DNA of 64,000 bases from Linyphia triangularis (GCA_963978545.1 OZ021727.1:55502487-55566486), one strand, 5' to 3'; counted from the first letter of the stretch, positions 1 to 12,918 are shown. The notes: generated from the sequence alone by a model not told the origin. Translations and numbers: made by a program.

Positions 1-664
1 TTACAAGATAAAAAAATTTAAAAAAGTATAAATCAAATATTTAAAAAAAATTCATATTTTTATTAGTTTTCATATTGTTTTTGAACTGTGCATTTCTTAC
101 AACTAGCATTACAAGACATTTAACACCGATGATTTTCAATTATCGTTGGTTATAGATAAAATTAAACTGTTATTTATACAAATTCATATTTGAAGACTAA
201 TAAATTTGTATTTGGTATTTGCAATTGCATTGTTTTTCAAATTTGCATACATAAAATAAAAATACAGAAATTACAGATTAATATAATGGAAAATATAGAA
301 TTTACAGATTAATATAATAGAAAATATAGAATTTACAGATTAATATAATATAGAATTTACAGAAATTTACAAAATAGAAAACACACGAATAACATATTAC
401 ATAATACACCAAGATAATTCATTTTACAAAGTTAACTAATTCACCACATAAAATTTAGAATACTACAAGTAACAGAATCATGTATAAATAATTCAATATA
501 ATATAAAAGTTGACCCAGCGTTTGACAAATCATACTGAAAAAATTCTATACTTAATGCAAGCTTATAAAGTATAAAGAATCAACTATACTTAAAAAATAA
601 ATACCCTTTATATAACTAAATGACCAAATATATTACCCTAAATAACCCAAATTAAATACATAAA
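1..664. other. AT-rich non-coding DNA with a 31-bp minisatellite
   Basis: No gene is recognised. A short tandem repeat of about 31 bp (core ttacagattaatataat) runs about three times between 271 and 365, the last copy shortened. The rest is AT-rich sequence with stops in all frames. Confidence 0.5.
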
Positions 665-1400
665 AATTGTGCAGCGCAGTGTTTCCGTTGCCCATTGATC
701 ATTATCCAATGCATATCTAACTGTGTCTCAAAACTTTTTACACTCTCGGAATTGACAATATTTACAGACAAATCATTCCAATTATTGTTTAAATGATTAC
801 ACTATTGTAAAAATAGTGTTTTCGCCCTTCCATATTAAATTGAATCTGAAATATTTGCACCCATTTCCTCGTGTCTTATTTTCAGTGACAAATTCTAAAC
901 CCATAATTTAACCCTAATTTACCTGCTATAATTTACCATAATTTACCTGCGTAATAAATCTAAACAACTTAAACAAATATCCTCTTGCTTTTCTTTTCCT
1001 CAAAGTATACATGTATAATTTTTTCAATCAATCCTTATATGCCATGCCCAAAGTAACCTGATTTTTTTTTTTTTTTTTTTTTTGCTCTGTGTTATACTTT
1101 TCCGGCAAATAAATATCCTTCTTTAAAAAAGGTGACCAAAACTGTACTGCATACTCAAGACATACGGCTTTACCAAACCTCTATACAATATGGTAATACA
1201 AGATCTAGGTATGGTGAGGTGAATCACTAAGTCTAGATGAAACCCTTTTCTTGATATAACCTAACATCCTATTTGCCTTGTCACTATAACTGCCTTACAT
1301 TATTGTCCCATTTTAATATCTCTACTAATCAACACCCCAAGATCCCTGCAACACTCAATTTATTTTGTATTTGGATTATTCACTTTTATAAAACCTGTTT
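665..1400 (-). mobile_element. CR1-like non-LTR retrotransposon, 3' fragment (reverse transcriptase C-terminus)
   Basis: On the minus strand, several frames together carry the diagnostic C-terminal half of a CR1-clade reverse transcriptase, broken by stops and frameshifts. In order they are a DLGV-like block near 1345, a KANRMLGYIKK block near 1260, LEYAVQFWSPFLKKDI near 1130, a block resembling the KLxLxTLxxRRxRGDLxxxFK motif near 1000, and a terminal SVNIVNSESVKSFETQLD block near 740. The order and spacing match CR1 elements ending in their thumb and C-terminal region. The 5' part (endonuclease, catalytic palm) is absent, as expected for 5'-truncated LINE copies. A poly(T) tract lies inside it at 1062-1083. 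Assignment is from motif memory; it is clearly inactive. Confidence 0.8.
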
Positions 1401-2960
1401 TATATTTCAAAAAATTGTTTTATAAATTGAGTAGAACTGAAGCAGTGATTATATAATTTAATTCATGAATTATACTGTACAAATCCCATCTTAGGATTTC
1501 GTGCAATTTTCTATCAAAAATACTACTTACAATATAATATAAAAAAACTTAGTTTATGTTTGCTCAAAACTACTAAAGCTAGTTATATATTTTATGTGCT
1601 GGTCCAATAAACAATGAAAATTCTTTTGTCATTGTTAGTAAATAATCTTACATAGTATGATTAGTTTTCTAAACCAGTGGGAAAATTGGTTATTTTGCAC
1701 AACCTAAATTATAAGGCTAAAATCTCTCCACTATGTAAAAAGAAAAATATTTTTATGTGGGTGTGTTTTATAGCTTAAAACTTAAGGAAATTTTAGCCAC
1801 TTGATCTTTGAAATAAGAAAAGTTTACCGGCTACATGAGAATTACACTAATTAAAGGGCAATTTCCACCCTTTAAATTTCTGCTTAAAAAAATTAATTTA
1901 TAATTAATTTGTAATTATACTGCTTCAAAATATTAATAAAGCAGTTTTTGGTTCTAATTTTGGTTCTGCCTTGTTTTTTTTTTTTTTTTTTATTTTTATT
2001 TTTTTTTTATTAACTCTGTTTGGAACTGAAAATAGATTTAAAGGAGCTTACTATACAAAATTATCAGTCATCTTAACTACACCAAATTACCACAACATCA
2101 AATATAGCTGCAGTTCACGTGTTCTAGTTCATAATGCGTAATAGGCATAGTCCGTGTGCTTGCCGTCGTAGGTTTAATTTGAATTTCACTAATTGATGTA
2201 ATTAATTGATAACTTTGAAATAGAAAAATAGTACTTCATTATAGAAAGTAATATTAATTACTTAGAATCTAATATAAGGTCTTCGCTAAACTTTCTTCTA
2301 ATTTAGCCAAATAGAATTTTATTGTAAACTAAGCCAAATATTAGATATATTTGCTAAACATATATGATAAACATATGTGCTAAAACGTATGACAAAAATA
2401 AATTGTACTTAAAAAAATATTTTAAAAGGGTACTTTTCCGCTTCAGGGGCCTTCAGCATTTGTCGTGATTTAACTGGTAAAAATTATGTTAAATTTTGGC
2501 TCCCATCTCCCATCATCACCAAATGAGATAATAACTGCCTTAATTTTTAACTAAAAAATTTAAGAGGTCACTATGTCAGTTACATATTATTGACTTATTT
2601 TTTCCATTAGGTCAATCACCATATTCATATTAAAAGTGTTATTAATTATTTACTCTCACAATATTAATAAACCATTTAATGCAATCACTTATCGCTCCAT
2701 TTAGGTTTTTAACGAAGATTCTGATCTATAAATAAATCGATAGCCTAGTTGATATTTAAACCTCTACACATTATCTATCATAAACCAGAAATCAGTCATG
2801 AACGATGAGTTATAAATCATTCCTGAAAAATCTTGCAAATACTTCCATACAAAAATGGGGGGTCGAATTATAAAATGTGTGCATTTACAAAAAAATAATG
2901 AAAGCTAACTTTTTATATTTACTTTTGTTTAGAAATTTCTTTTATATTTAAGGAGGTAAC
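1401..2960. other. AT-rich intergenic DNA
   Basis: No coding signal or recognisable element is seen. A long poly(T) tract interrupted by one A lies around 1974-2009. Confidence 0.4.
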
Positions 2961-2962
2961 TA

Positions 2963-3285
2963 TCACAAATGTAGCCTAAGTTAAACCTAATTATGATTTT
3001 TAAAAAATTACGAACTAAACTTCTCAAAATATCCAATAGATGGCGTCACTACTTAAATTATGACTGTTTCCCAAAACAACTTCTTTTTTTTTAAGATTTA
3101 AATTAAAACTTTTTTTTGTAAATTAATATATTATGTTTGAAGGGCAAACTACTAAAATCACAAATGTAACCTATGGTTAAACCTAATTCGATTAAAATTA
3201 CATGCAGAGCTTCCTACAATATCCAATAGATGGCACCACTACTTAAATACAGGCTTGTTTCCAAAATAATTTTTTTTTTTTTAAT
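2963..3285. repeat. Tandem duplication, about 195-bp period, two diverged copies
   Basis: Two copies begin cacaaatgta at about 2963 and 3158. They share ttaaacctaatt, then atatccaatagatggc and cactacttaaat, then a poly(T) tract. Divergence is visible by eye, so the duplication is not recent. No coding content is recognised. Confidence 0.65.
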
Positions 3286-3578
3286 TTAAATTAATTTTGC
3301 ACTCAATATTAAAGAAAAGAAATGAATTTGTCAATCACCATAACTATATTCCATGCTCACCATTGTGTGTAAAAGGAATTAATCACTAAATATTTAATTA
3401 CTCAAATTAACTTACTTTTTCAGATAAATTGCATAGTACTTCTCAGAAATTTTTTAAACTGTGCAATAAACTTATACTAATGTTTCTTTTTTATACTCGG
3501 TTAGTTCGCTAAAATATAGTAGGCAAATATTATTTTATTTGAATTTGTAATGGTAAGATTCGTGAGCACACAATGCTA

Positions 3579-3971
3579 CTATAGTATAGTCCATAAACAA
3601 TTCCAAATCAAAGCAAACAGAAACATACGCACACACTCAAATAACAATTTAAATACCAATTTCAGTGCAACAGATTTTCTCGATGTGAGGTCGGTACTAA
3701 GCTGATACATCGTAATAGTATATTTGAAATTAAGGTATACATTAGGAATTGAGAAATTTGACTGCAGTATGTGTTTTTGTTTATTGTTACAAAATATTCC
3801 CGAATTCACTACCTTTAAAATCAGACCATTTTCTTTCGGAGACTCAATTACTTTTGAAATTACAGTGGGTTTTGTAATCCTGATTTGTATCGAATTTGTG
3901 TAGTAAACTTTAAACGCGTCTTCTGAAGCATGACATTTTGGTGTTATGTATGACTTGACGCCAACAGTCAT
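3579..3971 (-). CDS. Unrecognised 130-residue ORF
   Basis: An ATG-initiated frame of 130 codons in otherwise stop-rich DNA. The N-terminal 100 residues are mixed polar. The C-terminal 25 residues are strongly hydrophobic with several Leu, Phe and Trp, resembling one membrane segment at the very end. I recognise no family. There is no clear promoter, splice site or homologous copy elsewhere in the window. It could be a chance ORF, an exon of a larger gene, or a decayed element. Confidence 0.2.
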   Translation of the reverse strand: MTVGVKSYITPKCHASEDAFKVYYTNSIQIRITKPTVISKVIESPKENGLILKVVNSGIFCNNKQKHILQSNFSIPNVYLNFKYTITMYQLSTDLTSRKSVALKLVFKLLFECVRMFLFALIWNCLWTIL

Positions 3972-4761
3972 AACTTTATTATAAATGGTCCGATTAACAA
4001 ATTTCTAATTTTATTTTGTAGACAATAGTTGTGAATGTGTTTCCATCGAGAATCTAATATATATTGTAACAAATACATTTTTATTTTAATCTTAATTTTT
4101 CTTTAAAAACTATGTATTTTTCAAACTATTTATTTAAAAGCTTATAATTAGATAAATTTTGAAGCCAAATTTCCAATTCTTTATCGAAATATGCCTTAAT
4201 ATAATATCATTTATTTGCAATAAAAACCATACCTCTAAGTTAACTACAAGTTTATTTATGACCATTCGAGTAATATCCTAATTAGTCATTTCAATCGCAA
4301 TGAGCCAATTGAAAAATAAACGGGAAAAAAATTTATATATAAAAAAGCATTATTTTTAATTTTGATATACTGCCAAAAAATTTGAAATTCTGACATAAAA
4401 ATTAAAGAAAATCATCTCAATTGTATACGTATACCTTCAAAAGTTAAACCTGACGATGTTTTAATGAATGAGCTCGTAATGTTGACTGAAATGGAATTAC
4501 CTATGTGTGATTCCATTTCACATAGGTCAGAACAACAAAAATTTAGATTTTTTAAGACTTACATTAATAACTGAACTGCAGTTTTCTTCAACATAAACAT
4601 TTCAACTCTATTTTTCTACTATACAACACGAACACTGCCAAGGAGATGCACTAGCACCCCACTGTTGAAAATATAGTAAAAAAAAAGTGGTGTAATTTAC
4701 AGGAATATTAAGTATAATATGAATTTTAAATTATTCATTTGAATGAAAAATTAATTCATAA
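3972..4761. other. AT-rich intergenic DNA with a small inverted repeat
   Basis: No gene is seen. At about 4490-4530 there is a compact imperfect dyad (acctatgtg and cacataggt around a short loop, with overlapping aaatggaat and attccattt). Confidence 0.4.
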
Positions 4762-4789
4762 TTAATGTTTCATTAGGAAATCCAATTTT

Positions 4790-4990
4790 ATCAGTTTTGT
4801 AAACAAACTTTTATCATTGAACCTCCCAGTACGAGATCTACACCCCATTATGAATGATCCTGCCGGCGCCCATGCTGTACAATTGTCAAACAAAAGCAAG
4901 AACACAGTTGGAAATTTGATTCTAACATGGCACACCTTTATGATAAGCCAGCTGCCAAACAAAAAGAAGTACAGAGATCATTTTCATGGT
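4790..4990. other. GC-elevated island, open on both strands; candidate exon or MITE relic
   Basis: About 200 bp stand out from the AT-rich surroundings. On the plus strand a frame is open across it and ends at a gtaaat donor-like site (about 4989), after a weak acceptor-like cag at about 4793. On the minus strand a pyrimidine-rich acceptor-like tract ending in ggcag lies near 4950. The minus strand also reads catgggcgccggcag near 4880, which recalls terminal sequences of hAT-type MITEs in arthropods. No protein family is recognised in either direction. The MITE reading and the exon reading cannot be separated by eye. Confidence 0.25.
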
Positions 4991-5014
4991 AAATACTTTA
5001 TTTTTGCGCAATAG

Positions 5015-8000
5015 CAATTTTGAAATGACTTATTTTATGAAATACAAAGAAAGTAAAACCTTCGAATCTACAATATGTTGATTGCTTAAAGAAAATTCCT
5101 TGGAGTGCATTAATTGGTTTCTATGTTTTGTTTCTACAAATTGTCTGCCTTTGAGGTTTGAAACTCAGGAAAAAGTTCCAAAATTTTTAGACAGGAAATC
5201 TAGTTTTTACAACTTTAATAATAACCCTGTTCACCAAATTTAATACAATTCACTTATTCGATATATCTTTGAAATCAATTAATTCATTAATATAATGAGA
5301 TATATTTAAAATGAGAGGATTGTAATGGAATTTATAAAATTTCAAAAAGTTATTTTGTATATTTTTTATAAGAATAATATATTATTCATTTATAATTTAG
5401 ATTATTTTAATATTACCTGCTCTAAACACTAATTACTTCAGAGAAATCAGATATATTAAGAATGAAAAATGTTTGAACAAGCAAATTTGTTAAATTACAA
5501 TTATTTAATGGGGATGACGATATATTAAGGAGCTGGCAGAATAAAACTGAACTAGTACCCAAACTAGTTTCTTGCAGAAGAGGTCAAAATAAACTTGTTT
5601 CTGTAATGTTATAAGTTGCAAATACAATAATTTTGAGCGTTTAAAACTGCTTTTGTTGAAAATAATTTGTAGGTAAATAAAGGGGAGTTTTAGGAAGACA
5701 AAATTTTATTTCAAGAAATTTGACAGTTTTTTCCATTTCTGGTGCTGATTCACAGGACATTTCGATTCTTTTTCTACTTATAAACAGATTGAAATTACAA
5801 AACTATGATGAACATGCTAGTCATGTGTCTTTATATTGCATAAGGTGGTGGCAAAATTATATGGGAAAATAATTATTTTAACTAGGTGTCAAGTGGATGA
5901 TATTATATAGAACATAACAAGTAGATTCCATATAATTTTGCAATTGTAGTCTGTTTACGAGTAGAAAAAGTTTGCAAGATGTCACATGAATTGTCACCAG
6001 AGAATTGTACCGTAGGTTTGTCTATGTGTATAAAAGTAACCGTAAAACCCTTCAGTAAATGAAGTATTTTTATTCGATTCATCTTCCAAAACAGTCCTAT
6101 GGTGCTAAAAATCATCATGTAGAACAATTATAAATTATTGAACATGAAGAAATATACATAAATCATCTAAGCATCTATTGGTAAAATATAGCGGAAGACA
6201 ATGACTGTAGATTTTAAATCAAGCACAGCAATATTTGGGGTGTTCATAAATTAAGCAGCTAAATTGTTCTTAAGACAAAAGAAGTCAACCATAACTACAG
6301 GAACGATTGCTGGCAAGGTTGATCCAGCTAAAAGAAATCCATGGCCTTTAACTATGAATAATTTCTTATAAATAATTGGATGGAAAAAATTCAATCATAA
6401 TAAAGTGTGATGATATTTTCCAAAGTAGAAATATGTTTAAAAAATTTGGAATTTTGTATATTTAGTAAAATACATTTATGAAAAACAATTCATAGAATAT
6501 AACAATTTAATGAACGCATCACAGTACATCTTTACAGTATTGTTCAACTGTAGAAAGTGTTGATCACAAGAAAGTAATATTCTGGGAGCACAGATCAAAA
6601 CTCAGGACGAGTAATGTAGATGTGCACATGCATGAGAAATCAACTGAACTGAAATATATCAAACATTTGTTGTCTTTTTTATAATAGATATGAATTAGAG
6701 ATTAGCAAGTTGTTCTACGTTTAACCTCCATATTGGTTCTAAGGAAGTAGAGGGGAAAAAAGACAATAAACTTATTTAAAAGCAAGTTCAAAACAACATT
6801 TCTTATAAATAGGTACAAGTAGCATTAACACAGAAAATATAAACAATATTTTAAATAAAATGTAATAAATGTTCCCATTTTAAATTGAAGTTATTAAATA
6901 GATTTATGATTGTAGGTGAAATTGTTTGTATCATACATGCTCAATAGGAGTTGAGTTTTTGCTTTAACAAAGATAACAGAAAAATCTTCTGTTTACAAGA
7001 ATAGGGATAAAATAACATTAGTTTTTATTGGTTGTGTTTTAAAAACTATAGTTTTAGCCTAAGTATAGAAAGCCCTTCATTTGATAATTTTTTATTGAAT
7101 TTAATATTTTAAATAATAAACTAAATTGATAAAATTCTTTACATTAGAAGTGATACTAAGCATTATCTTTTAATATTAATACTGTTTGTAAATAAATACG
7201 AAGTAAATGTTTAGCAAGTAAATAATAAAAAAAAATAGCTTAGTTATTAGCTTAGTTAAATTATGGGTGCATAAATATTTTCATCAAAATAACTATGCGC
7301 AGGGAAATAGCAGTTCAATTTTGTAATAAAACAATCCTTATGATATGTACACTTATATACACATTAGAGTAATACCATTTCTTAAGTATTTACATTATAA
7401 ATTCACAATGATGTGTCAATCCAATATTAATGAGGCTTGCTGACAACTTGAATAGGCACATGGTATGAAAGTTCATTTCTCTGCAAATGACACAGAATGA
7501 TGGACTCAGTCAGTATTGACATCTACCTAGAACTGAGAGAGTTGTGTTATAGTATAGGGATTAGGTAAGTAGAGAGATTCTCTACATTGAGAAATGATAT
7601 GTGTCAGCTCTCGGATACTTTTCCCACGTGCTGAGAGCTACTGATTCCCATCTTTAAATTTCTCCTGTAGTTCAACAATAAGCTAAAAAATATTATGCAA
7701 ATTTCAGCTAAAAATATTATACAAATTATTAGGGGTAATATATTTCCAAGGAAAATTAGTATATTTTGCTGATTAGAATGTATTTTTGTTAGCAAATAAA
7801 TACTGATATCCATTGGTGCTGTTATATGGATTCCAATATTTTCAAGTTAGCTTCCAATTTATAATGATGTACTAATGAGAGAAAAAGTAAATTTATTTGG
7901 AAATTTCTTTTACCAGGGATGAGAGGGATCTGAGAGCAAAAAGAAGGAAATCCAAAATTTTGCTAAAGAAGCTTGAGGTAGGAATACACAAAAATTCAAC

Positions 8001-9750
8001 AACAAAAAGTATGCAAGAAGGATGATTCAATAATTTTAAAGATACAATGAAATATTAGGAGTTAGTGAAGTAATCTGAGATGAAAGGGGAGCTCAGAGGG
8101 AAAATCTTTTGTTTAGACATGAGGAAAAGTATACTTTTTGCAGGAAAAACTGGTTCAGATTAGAAAAATGCAGAAACAGGGATAAAGAGAAGGAAAATGT
8201 TATATAAAAAACTAAAAAGGAGGAAATCCTCCAAGAGGAGGAAAATGTTATATAAAAAAACTAAAAAGGAGGAAATTTTACAAGAGGAGGAAAACTGTCA
8301 TCCCTGTTTTACGAAACTTGTATTCAAGTTTAAATAATAGTAACTAATTATTCATTTCATTTTCAAACATGTTATTTAGTAAACACTGAACCACTTTATT
8401 TAAGTTATTCATAAATAAATTAACATAATTTTAACCCCTTAACTGATTCTTCAATTGCCAGAATTTTTCTAATAAATTCTTACTTTTTTCCCTTTCCTAA
8501 ATACTCTACATTCACCCATTTCATATTTGAAATAAAATAATGGACGATGTATTGAGTGATTATTTGTTTTTATTAAACATTAATAATAATAATAATAATA
8601 ATGATTATAGTAAATTGGTAGATTTGTTTCTTAAATCGAATTTTAAGAAAAAATCTAAAAAGAAACGAAGCTTATTTAACCAGGCTTTGATTTGTCATTG
8701 TAAAAAGTTACTTATTCCATCACACATTCAAAAGACAATAAATTTTTTACTTTATTCTCGAATGCCTGCCTTTTTGAAAACAGGTTGAAATAATCCAATT
8801 GCTAAAAACGTGAGGAACTGATATATAATTTTTGTCAAATATTTTAGTTTAAAAAAAAAACACGTTTTGTAGAAAAATATTTTATTTCTAAAATTCATTA
8901 GTTTAATAAGCAATTATGGTAAACGTGACTAAAAATAATTTAATACATTTAAAAAGCACTGTTATTTCAAAAAGATGTTTTCCAATTCTATACGCAGAAA
9001 AATATAAACAGAATAACTAAGAAAGACTGAAATTACCCTCCAACCCATACAAAAATACCCGCAAACCAAAATTTTATAGTGGCACCACCTAGTGAGATTA
9101 ATTAGCATTACATATTTCAAGAATATAATATGTTTCTTATTAAAGTAATAATATTATTTAATAATTTTTAATTTTTTTTATGTTTAATTATTAATTTAAT
9201 AATTGACGTTAATTATTAATTAACTAGTTATTACTTTAAACGTAAATTAATAAAATAATATTTGGATTGAATAAAAACAAAAAGAAACTAAAGCTTACTT
9301 TAAATCAAATGCGCCAATAGCAATTTCTTTAATATTTACGATTCATGTATTATAAGTCGAATTCTAGGAAAATAAAATTCATAAAATCTTCAAAATATAT
9401 TATTTTATTAAAATATTTGTTACTTTTAATTCGTCTTCTGTTAGCTCTGTAAATTTATTCAATAACAAACTTACATAGTTTTCGGTTTTTATTGAAACTA
9501 TTTAATATGAAACAGAATTCGGTGAATATATGTGATGTGCGAAAGAAATTATTCAATTCCATCGTGCTTCTTAAGTCGTTACTGAAAGGAAATAACGTTC
9601 GCTTCCGAATCAAGTTATTAAAGCATTTTAAAAGTCAATATGTATTTTTTCTTGCACTCTTAAGTTACAACTCTTTTTGAAAAATAATAATCTTGTGGTT
9701 AAAGTTGTATTATTTTTATATTTATCTACCATTTTCAACATCATTTCCAG
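5015..9750. other. AT-rich region without recognised genes
   Basis: Short ORFs here are scattered, low-complexity and unsupported. A 45-bp unit rich in aaggaggaaa is tandemly duplicated at about 8190-8295. An AAT microsatellite lies at about 8579-8604. I see no domain, TIR pair or LTR pair. Confidence 0.4.
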
Positions 9751-9925
9751 ATTGGTTAGTTGCCCATCTGATGGCTGTGTGGTTAGAGCTCTGGCCATGT
9801 ATGTCAAAAAGTGAGCATGATGTTCGTTGAGGTTCGGAATCCACGTGAAGCTGTTGGTTCCGTCCTGATTAGTCGTCATTGTGCATAAAAATAGGTCGTT
9901 GAGCGTATAAACCAACCAACCAAAT
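9751..9925 (+). mobile_element. tRNA-derived SINE
   Basis: The segment carries an internal RNA polymerase III promoter: an A box (tggctgtgtggttag, about 9772-9786) and a B box (ggttcggaatcc, 9831-9842) at tRNA-like spacing. The stretch between them does not fold as a clean cloverleaf, and a non-tRNA body continues to a tail with a repeated ccaacc motif (about 9911-9922). That layout is typical of a tRNA-headed SINE rather than a functional tRNA gene. The parent tRNA is not assigned. Confidence 0.65.
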
Positions 9926-10950
9926 TGGTTGCATTTCTTCTATTTGTACTGTTTGAAAGTAAAAAAATAATTTACAGTCTTTTATCATTCATGAAGTTAA
10001 GTTTAAATGACAAGCAAATAACTATTAACAGGATATCTAAGAAAAAATTCAATATATTTTGGAAAACAACAAATAATGTGTAGATGCATGTTTAGATAAT
10101 TTTCTTGGCTATATCTGTACACAATAATGAAAAAGTACATTTAATCTAATAATCTAATAATCAATAATTTTATGAATAAAACAAGATGACAAAAAGGTTT
10201 TGCATATTCTCTGTAAGTCAACAAAATCAAATTGAAAATAAATAACTATTTGCAGTTATTCATTTTGTTAAGTTTTAGATGACAAGCGTTAGCAAATAAC
10301 CAAAGAATATCTAAGGAAGAATTTCCAATTTTATTTGGAAAGTTAACCCAATTAATCGATAAAAATGGAAAGGCCGAACAAATTATGTAAGAAAATAAAG
10401 AATCGGCTTGAGATCGGATCATAATTGAAAGGAATTGACACTACGCTTTTCTTCTTTCCCCCCCCCCCCCCCGACCAGTATTTTAACAAAAAAACAGGTG
10501 TACAACCTCTATTTCCCTCCCTTGGTTCTTTTTCATGTTTCGTCGCCTGCTGGTGTTATAATGAATTTTGTCTCTTCAACACAAGCTACACATTATCTGA
10601 AAAAATACTTCTTCCGTAGTAAAAAAATACTCCCTTTTTTTTAAAAAAAACCCTCATTTTAAAATTACCCTTCAAAATACACGGTTTGCAGGTTATTACC
10701 CTCCAATTGGCAACACTGGTTTATATATAAATGTATCATTACTGTCAAAAAGTTATAATCTCAATAGTATAATACCTTAAAAGATAAACGCCCAAATTGT
10801 TTTTCCTACAGTAGAATAATAGTTAACTTTTGAATTCTTTCAAATACAATTATTCAATATATTCTGAAGTGATGTACAAATATTCAAACAGTTGTAAAAA
10901 AACATTTATTTAACAATACTTTATTAATTTTAAATACAAACATAGTTGGA
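9926..10950. other. AT-rich intergenic DNA with a poly(C) tract
   Basis: No gene is recognised. A run of about 15 C lies at about 10459-10473. ORFs spanning it are low-complexity products of this tract. Confidence 0.4.
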
Positions 10951-11166
10951 ATACATATATTCAAGCAGTTATTAAAAAGATACAATATGTTTTCTTAATT
11001 TTAAATACATATATTCAAGCAGTTATTAAAAAGATACAATATGTTTTCTTAATTTTAAATACATATATTCAAGCAGTTATTAAAAAGATACAATGTTTTC
11101 TTAATTTTAAATACATATATTCAAGCAGTTATTAAAAAGATACAATATGTTTTCTTAATTTTAGAT
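10951..11166. repeat. 54-bp tandem repeat, four copies
   Basis: Four nearly identical units start atacatatat and carry the cores tcaagcagttattaaaaag and tacaatatgttttctt. One unit lacks 2 bp (52 bp). The array ends about 40 bp before the stop codon of the minus-strand pseudogene that follows. Related, more degenerate sequence (catatattcaagcag-like) precedes it. Confidence 0.9.
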
Positions 11167-11203
11167 ATAAAGATAATCGGGATAATAATTAAACAATTGT
11201 AAT

Positions 11204-11654
11204 TTATTTTTTTAATATTTTTGGTTTTCCACGAGAAACCTTTTGTTTTTTTGTAGTATGTTGGTCGGTTGGAGCGGATACTGAAGAATTGTTTTGGTTT
11301 GGAGTATTTTGTATTCCAAATATTATATCCACTTTAGCATGTATCAATTGTACTATTGATGAAACTGTTGAGTTATGGTTGCTTCTAGCAATGTCAATAA
11401 ATTCTTCTAAAACTTCCCTTCGAAATCTATCACTTATATAAGTGGGCTGAATATCATTGGTTACGTATGTATTACATATTGGCTCTGGAGAGGCAATATG
11501 TAATACATACGTAATTGTATTACATATTGCCTAAATATTGTGTATTGGCTAAAGATTGAATATCGGAAGACACATTCACTTCTAACTCATTCATTGTTGA
11601 ACAGCCAGATAAAGACGAAATGTCGCTAAATAGGGCTCCACTTATGTTTTCCAT
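11204..11654 (-). pseudogene. Small unrecognised gene broken by an inverted duplication
   Basis: From an ATG at 11652-11654 a 44-codon Ser/Asn-rich frame runs to a TAA at 11520-11522. A second frame then continues from about 11500 to a TAA at 11204-11206 with coding character: an amphipathic central segment (about 45 residues) followed by a Lys/Arg-rich tail ending in KKQKVSRGKPKILKK. The two frames differ. The break coincides with a perfect hairpin at 11461-11514 plus a further partial copy at 11515-11531, which suggests a local inverted duplication disrupted one gene. I do not recognise the family. The basic tail would suit nucleic-acid binding or nuclear localisation, which is inference only. 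Confidence 0.45.
11461..11514. repeat. Perfect inverted repeat, 21-bp arms, 12-nt loop
   Basis: Arm 11461-11481 is the exact reverse complement of 11494-11514, separated by gctctggagagg. A partial third copy follows at 11515-11531. It lies inside the broken minus-strand gene and accounts for its loss of frame. Confidence 0.95.
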
Positions 11655-12918
11655 TTTCCTTTAAAATATAAAATTGTAACACATTAAGGAAACTTGGTGT
11701 CTTAATAGAATTGCAGCACACATCGAACTTTTATTTATTAGAGGGTTTAAATATTATAGTTTATTTTTTACCATATTAACTTAAAAGAAATTATTTGAAA
11801 AAAAAATTACTTATTTAAAAGATGCCTTTCAGTTCAAACTGCACAAATATATTTTTTTTCACTAATATATGGCTGTATGAATGAATTGAGACTCAATTCC
11901 GAAAAAGATACCGAAATTAATTTCAAATATGTTTGTATTAATTTCTTTCATATTTAAAACGAATAAATATTTCAACATCCATCTGTTTACAGCTTGGCGC
12001 ATTGAAACCAACGCAATATAGACAGGTGTTTAGCGAAGCGGGAGGGAAAAAAGAAAGAATCTTTTTGTCTGCTTTCCACAAATCGGGTGCTGGAAAAATT
12101 GTATGGTTGGTTAGAGATGAATGGATATAGCAAGGTCGATGTTTTTAAAGAATTTTTGGGCAAGCTGTTTGAACTAAAAATGGCTTGCTTTTATATTGAC
12201 ACTGTTATTTTTCTAACAGTACGTTAAGATATATTTAGAAATGTCAAAGCAAAAATAACTTCCATTTGGAATAATTTTTAATTAAAAATGCTTTCAACAT
12301 TAAAAAATACTGGATACCAAATGAGTATATTTTATAAATTTCAGATTTTAAAAATAATTAATTGGAAGGTTTTTGAAAAATATTTGTAAAATATTTATTT
12401 GGTAGATGATATTTTTTGTGACATGTCTGGTTCTTTTTAAATGACCGTCGTTATTAAATTCTCCATAAAAACATAACTATTGTCTACAAAAATAGAAGTT
12501 TGTAACCATTTTTTAAAAAAAAAAAGTTATGAGCGCATTCTTTAGAAAACTCATTTAGTATATTGATGAGCGGGATAAAATTTAATACATTCGGGAATAT
12601 TTTAAAAATGTAGTTCTAATGTACACCTTAATAAAATTAGAATACACTTTTAAATCGTGCTTGTCTTTTTTTTTTAAATCAATTCTGAGAAATCACAGGA
12701 TTAAATTTTAAGCCCAACATTGAATTTCTTGATACATTCTATTAATTTGAATGGTTTCATAAATAATGTTAGGATTTTATGTATGTTGTTAATTGAAACT
12801 ATCCTCACTCGAATTTAATATTCTCCTCCAAAGTTTTTCACTATAGTTTTAAATCAGCTTTTTAATAATTATGTACATTTTTTCTGATTGAGAACCTTTG
12901 TTGTAAAAAATAGGATTT
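11655..12918. other. AT-rich intergenic DNA
   Basis: No coding signal is recognised. A modestly GC-richer patch lies near 11990-12170, without an identifiable feature. Confidence 0.35.

Noticed and set aside
7905..7978. Possible 61-nt exon (cag|GGATGAG... GAG|gtagga) with a basic peptide
   Set aside because: Splice-like edges occur often by chance in this DNA; no compatible neighbouring exon or family was found.
8540..8788. 82-codon plus-strand ORF with an Asn run
   Set aside because: The Asn run is an AAT microsatellite and the rest is Lys-rich AT translation with no motif.
9628..9915. 95-codon minus-strand ORF
   Set aside because: It spans the SINE and begins with TTG; the Pol III boxes explain the sequence better.
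10425..10644. Two overlapping proline-rich ORFs
   Set aside because: Created by the poly(C) tract; no supporting feature.
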